The notes under the pieces were generated by a model, which saw only the letters and a program-made list of their open reading frames with translations, was not told where the DNA came from and ran no database searches. Below are positions 61,570-64,000 of a stretch of DNA of 64,000 nt, piece after piece. The DNA is from Augochlora pura (taxonomy: Eukaryota > Arthropoda > Insecta > Hymenoptera > Halictidae), in the NCBI RefSeq assembly GCF_028453695.1, contig NC_135781.1:5158779-5222778 (forward strand), in the 5' to 3' direction. The stretch's first letter is position 1; the number at the start of each line of letters is the position of its first letter. Position numbers and translations under genes: made by a program.

Positions 61570-63637
61570 CTGAGCGGTTTAGAAAGATGACTGAAACACA
61601 CAAATTGCAGAAACCGTCAACGATCCCGTCCAACTCTAATCGCGACGCTTCTTTCCTCGTGCTTTTTGCCGGCCGGCAATCAAAGCAAGACTGCGAGAGA
61701 GCCAGTCGAACGTATAATTATGCAAAACGACGTTCTATAAATTCGCAGATGTCAGGCAATCGTGCGACAAATGCGCGATGAGTTCGCTATCTTTCTCAAT
61801 TAATCAACTTTATTGCTGAGGAATATCGCTTAAATATAAAATAACGCGGAATATAGAGAGTAACGCGATAATGCATCGGCGCGTTACTCGAATTCTCTGT
61901 TCCATGCAAATTCATTAAGAGAAACAATTTAACAAATTCTATATGCGTTCGCAATTCATTAAAGTGAACCAGAAGAACGCTTTTACAGTATTGCAATCAT
62001 CGATCAGCGTAATTAGCTATTTATTGTTATATAGTTTAATTTTATTATATACTACTGGCATAACTTAAATTTTCCCAGCTATTAAGTGAAAATGAATGCA
62101 AACATATTTTTGTCGTAGGATTTTTCGGTCGACAAATAAATGTAGCAGATTTCCACATAAATAAACAACAGATAGCAGCACTTATATCGATCACGGAATG
62201 GCTAAACGAAATTAAAAAAATTAAAATTAAAAAAGTTGACTCGAATAATTTAGAAATTAATAAATATCAGAATTAATTGTTTTATATTTAACTAAAATAG
62301 ACATTGTACAATTTTAAGGACTAAGGCTGATTGGCTTCTGAGCATGTTATTAAAAAATTTCATTCATAAACTGTTACTGTATATCGTTTTATGTGGAATT
62401 AATTATAGTAGATTATGATAACTTTTACAAAATTGTTGCTCACCTATCAGATTATGAATGTTTGAAAGGTCGGACTGCGTTAAACTAGTTTCGATCAAGT
62501 CACCGAATTAAAGGATAAAAGAATAGATTAAAGAGCGTAATTCACTCTAGATTTTGCGAACTATACTTGATGAATTATCTGTAGAACTGCGATGAAATAC
62601 CTTCTCCGAAGATATCGCATAACTCCTTTTACTATTTCAGTGACTGATTTCCCTTTTTGGGACAACGGAAGCATCGACTGTCGCAAATGCATGTTCTTCC
62701 GCTTCAAAAATAGTGCAACTATTGAAAAACTGAATTGTTTATGAGAAAGTCCTTTCCGAATGACGTCAGTGAAATAAACTCTCTCTCTCTCAATACATCT
62801 GCGCACGTCATATTCGTTCATCGATTTTTATACGTTACGAACGTAGTCACATACCCTGAGATATCGATACGAAATTTCAATTATCGATTATCAATTATCA
62901 ACTGTCGTATTAATAACATCAACATTGCTACATAAAGATCGCTAACTATACATTATGTAAAAATTGTTCGAGAAAGTAAATCGGCTATCGCGTTTAGGAA
63001 AAAAAAACAAATATAATGTGTTCTATCAGCCGTTAATTCGCAAAGGTGTGTTATCGGCGACTCCTCTTGTCCCATTTAATTGAAAAATTCTATAATCGAT
63101 ATCTATTGTTCGCGGAGGAAAAGGTTCGTAGCGCTTAAAACATGGTTACGATTTTATGCTGTGTCATATTTATATAGAAAGAATATTAATTATTGAAGGG
63201 ATGCGGAAGGAGTACTGCATTACATTATGTATGATCGGAAATCTATTATTTTTAAATATCCTTCGGAACAAATGTCAATCCGATAGCGTTTGTGGTTGAG
63301 AAATTGCATCGAAATGTCATTGAATTCTTCGACCACCTGCGATCGAACAATAGTTGACTGAAATTTAGCAAGCTGGAGATCAAACGACTCGATTTTTATT
63401 TAAATGAATAGTGCGTATTTTCCGAATATAATCCCAGATTCGTCGATCACCCGATATATTCGGTAGACCCACGAACGTTCTGCAACCCGTTTATTTGCTA
63501 ACCAACGTAGGGTAGATAGCCCGGTATTTGCCGAAAAACATACACGCGTACAGTTTTACCAGCAGCGAAGTTTCAATCTCGTATTTGCCAGCAGCATTTG
63601 GATTTTGCCCCGTTTTTTCGTCTAATGTATTCTAGAA
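61570..63637. other. Sequence upstream of the GRAM exon
   Basis: AT-rich with no gene recognised. It should contain upstream exons or the promoter of the GRAM gene, but I could not define them. Scattered short open frames have no supporting features. Confidence 0.45.
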
Positions 63638-63751
63638 CACGATTCGCGAAATAGAATGCAAGAATGGATGTTGTTGTTTGCTTACACAACATTGCAAATT
63701 TATTCCATAAAATACAAGTAAACAACATCCATTTTTGCATTCTATATCGTG
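63638..63751. repeat. 114-bp imperfect palindrome
   Basis: Left arm ATAGAATGCAAGAATGGATG and following bases at 63651-63688; right arm, reverse complemented, ATAGAATGCAAAAATGGATG at about 63715-63745. Both arms continue outward to CACGAT/ATCGTG at the ends. It could be a small foldback element or a hairpin transcript. Confidence 0.7.
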
Positions 63752-64000
63752 TGAAATATGGCTCATGAAAATGATCTCTACTCTCGGTTAAAAATAACAA
63801 TAATAAATCGGTGAAGAATATCAATATATATAAATATAATAACATAAACCTCTAATTAATTACGCTAAATAATTAAAGAATTACTAAATTATGATTTCAA
63901 TTTTTATAACGTCGTATTAAATAACGTTTCTATATTTTGCGTCTTTGAACTTTTAACGCCGACTTCTCAATCGTTAGTGTACGATAAAACTGTGATAGAA

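Overview
This window is insect nuclear DNA, most likely from a hymenopteran (bee, ant or wasp). The evidence is multi-exon genes with GT-AG introns, a Dscam-type adhesion receptor, a single insect-type transglutaminase, AT-rich spacers cut by sharp GC-rich islands, and many small TTAA-flanked repeats. The order is inferred from gene content and base composition, not proven. No bacterial operons, CRISPR arrays, tRNA or rRNA genes were seen.

Layout. (1) 1-27967, + strand: the 3' part of a Dscam2-like gene. Eleven phase-compatible exons cover the end of FN3 domain 2, FN3 domains 3-4, Ig10, FN3 domains 5-6, the transmembrane helix and the cytoplasmic tail; the gene starts upstream of the window. 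(2) 29246-30975, - strand, convergent with Dscam: a three-exon, 442-residue unrecognised protein with three NPF motifs and an acidic di-leucine. (3) 30976-33875: a divergent spacer with a TTAA repeat, a 25-bp satellite and a possible orphan exon. (4) 33876-36460 and 36823-41002, + strand: two adjacent unrecognised reading units. One has 620 residues. The other has at least 1324, with a 23-copy 11-residue repeat, a 13-copy Cys-rich pentapeptide repeat and a C-terminal hydrophobic anchor. They may be one gene with alternative 3' ends. (5) 42314-47807, - strand: a transglutaminase with an intact Cys-His-Asp triad in seven coding exons, and a candidate TATA/Inr promoter near 50030-50061. (6) 50.1-56.9 kb: AT-rich spacer without a recognisable gene. 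(7) 56931-61569, - strand: a GRAM-domain, tail-anchored protein of the GRAMD2B/GRAMD3 type, with a probable alternative first exon at 59222-59293.

The genes look independent: neuronal recognition receptor, transglutaminase crosslinker, ER contact-site-type GRAM protein and three unknowns. Nothing suggests one functional cluster. The most distinctive content is the trio of fast-evolving low-complexity genes, the TTAA-bounded mini-transposons (at least four terminal-repeat types) and several intronic minisatellites. Exon models were built by reading splice signals and matching phases by hand; transcript data would be needed to confirm them.
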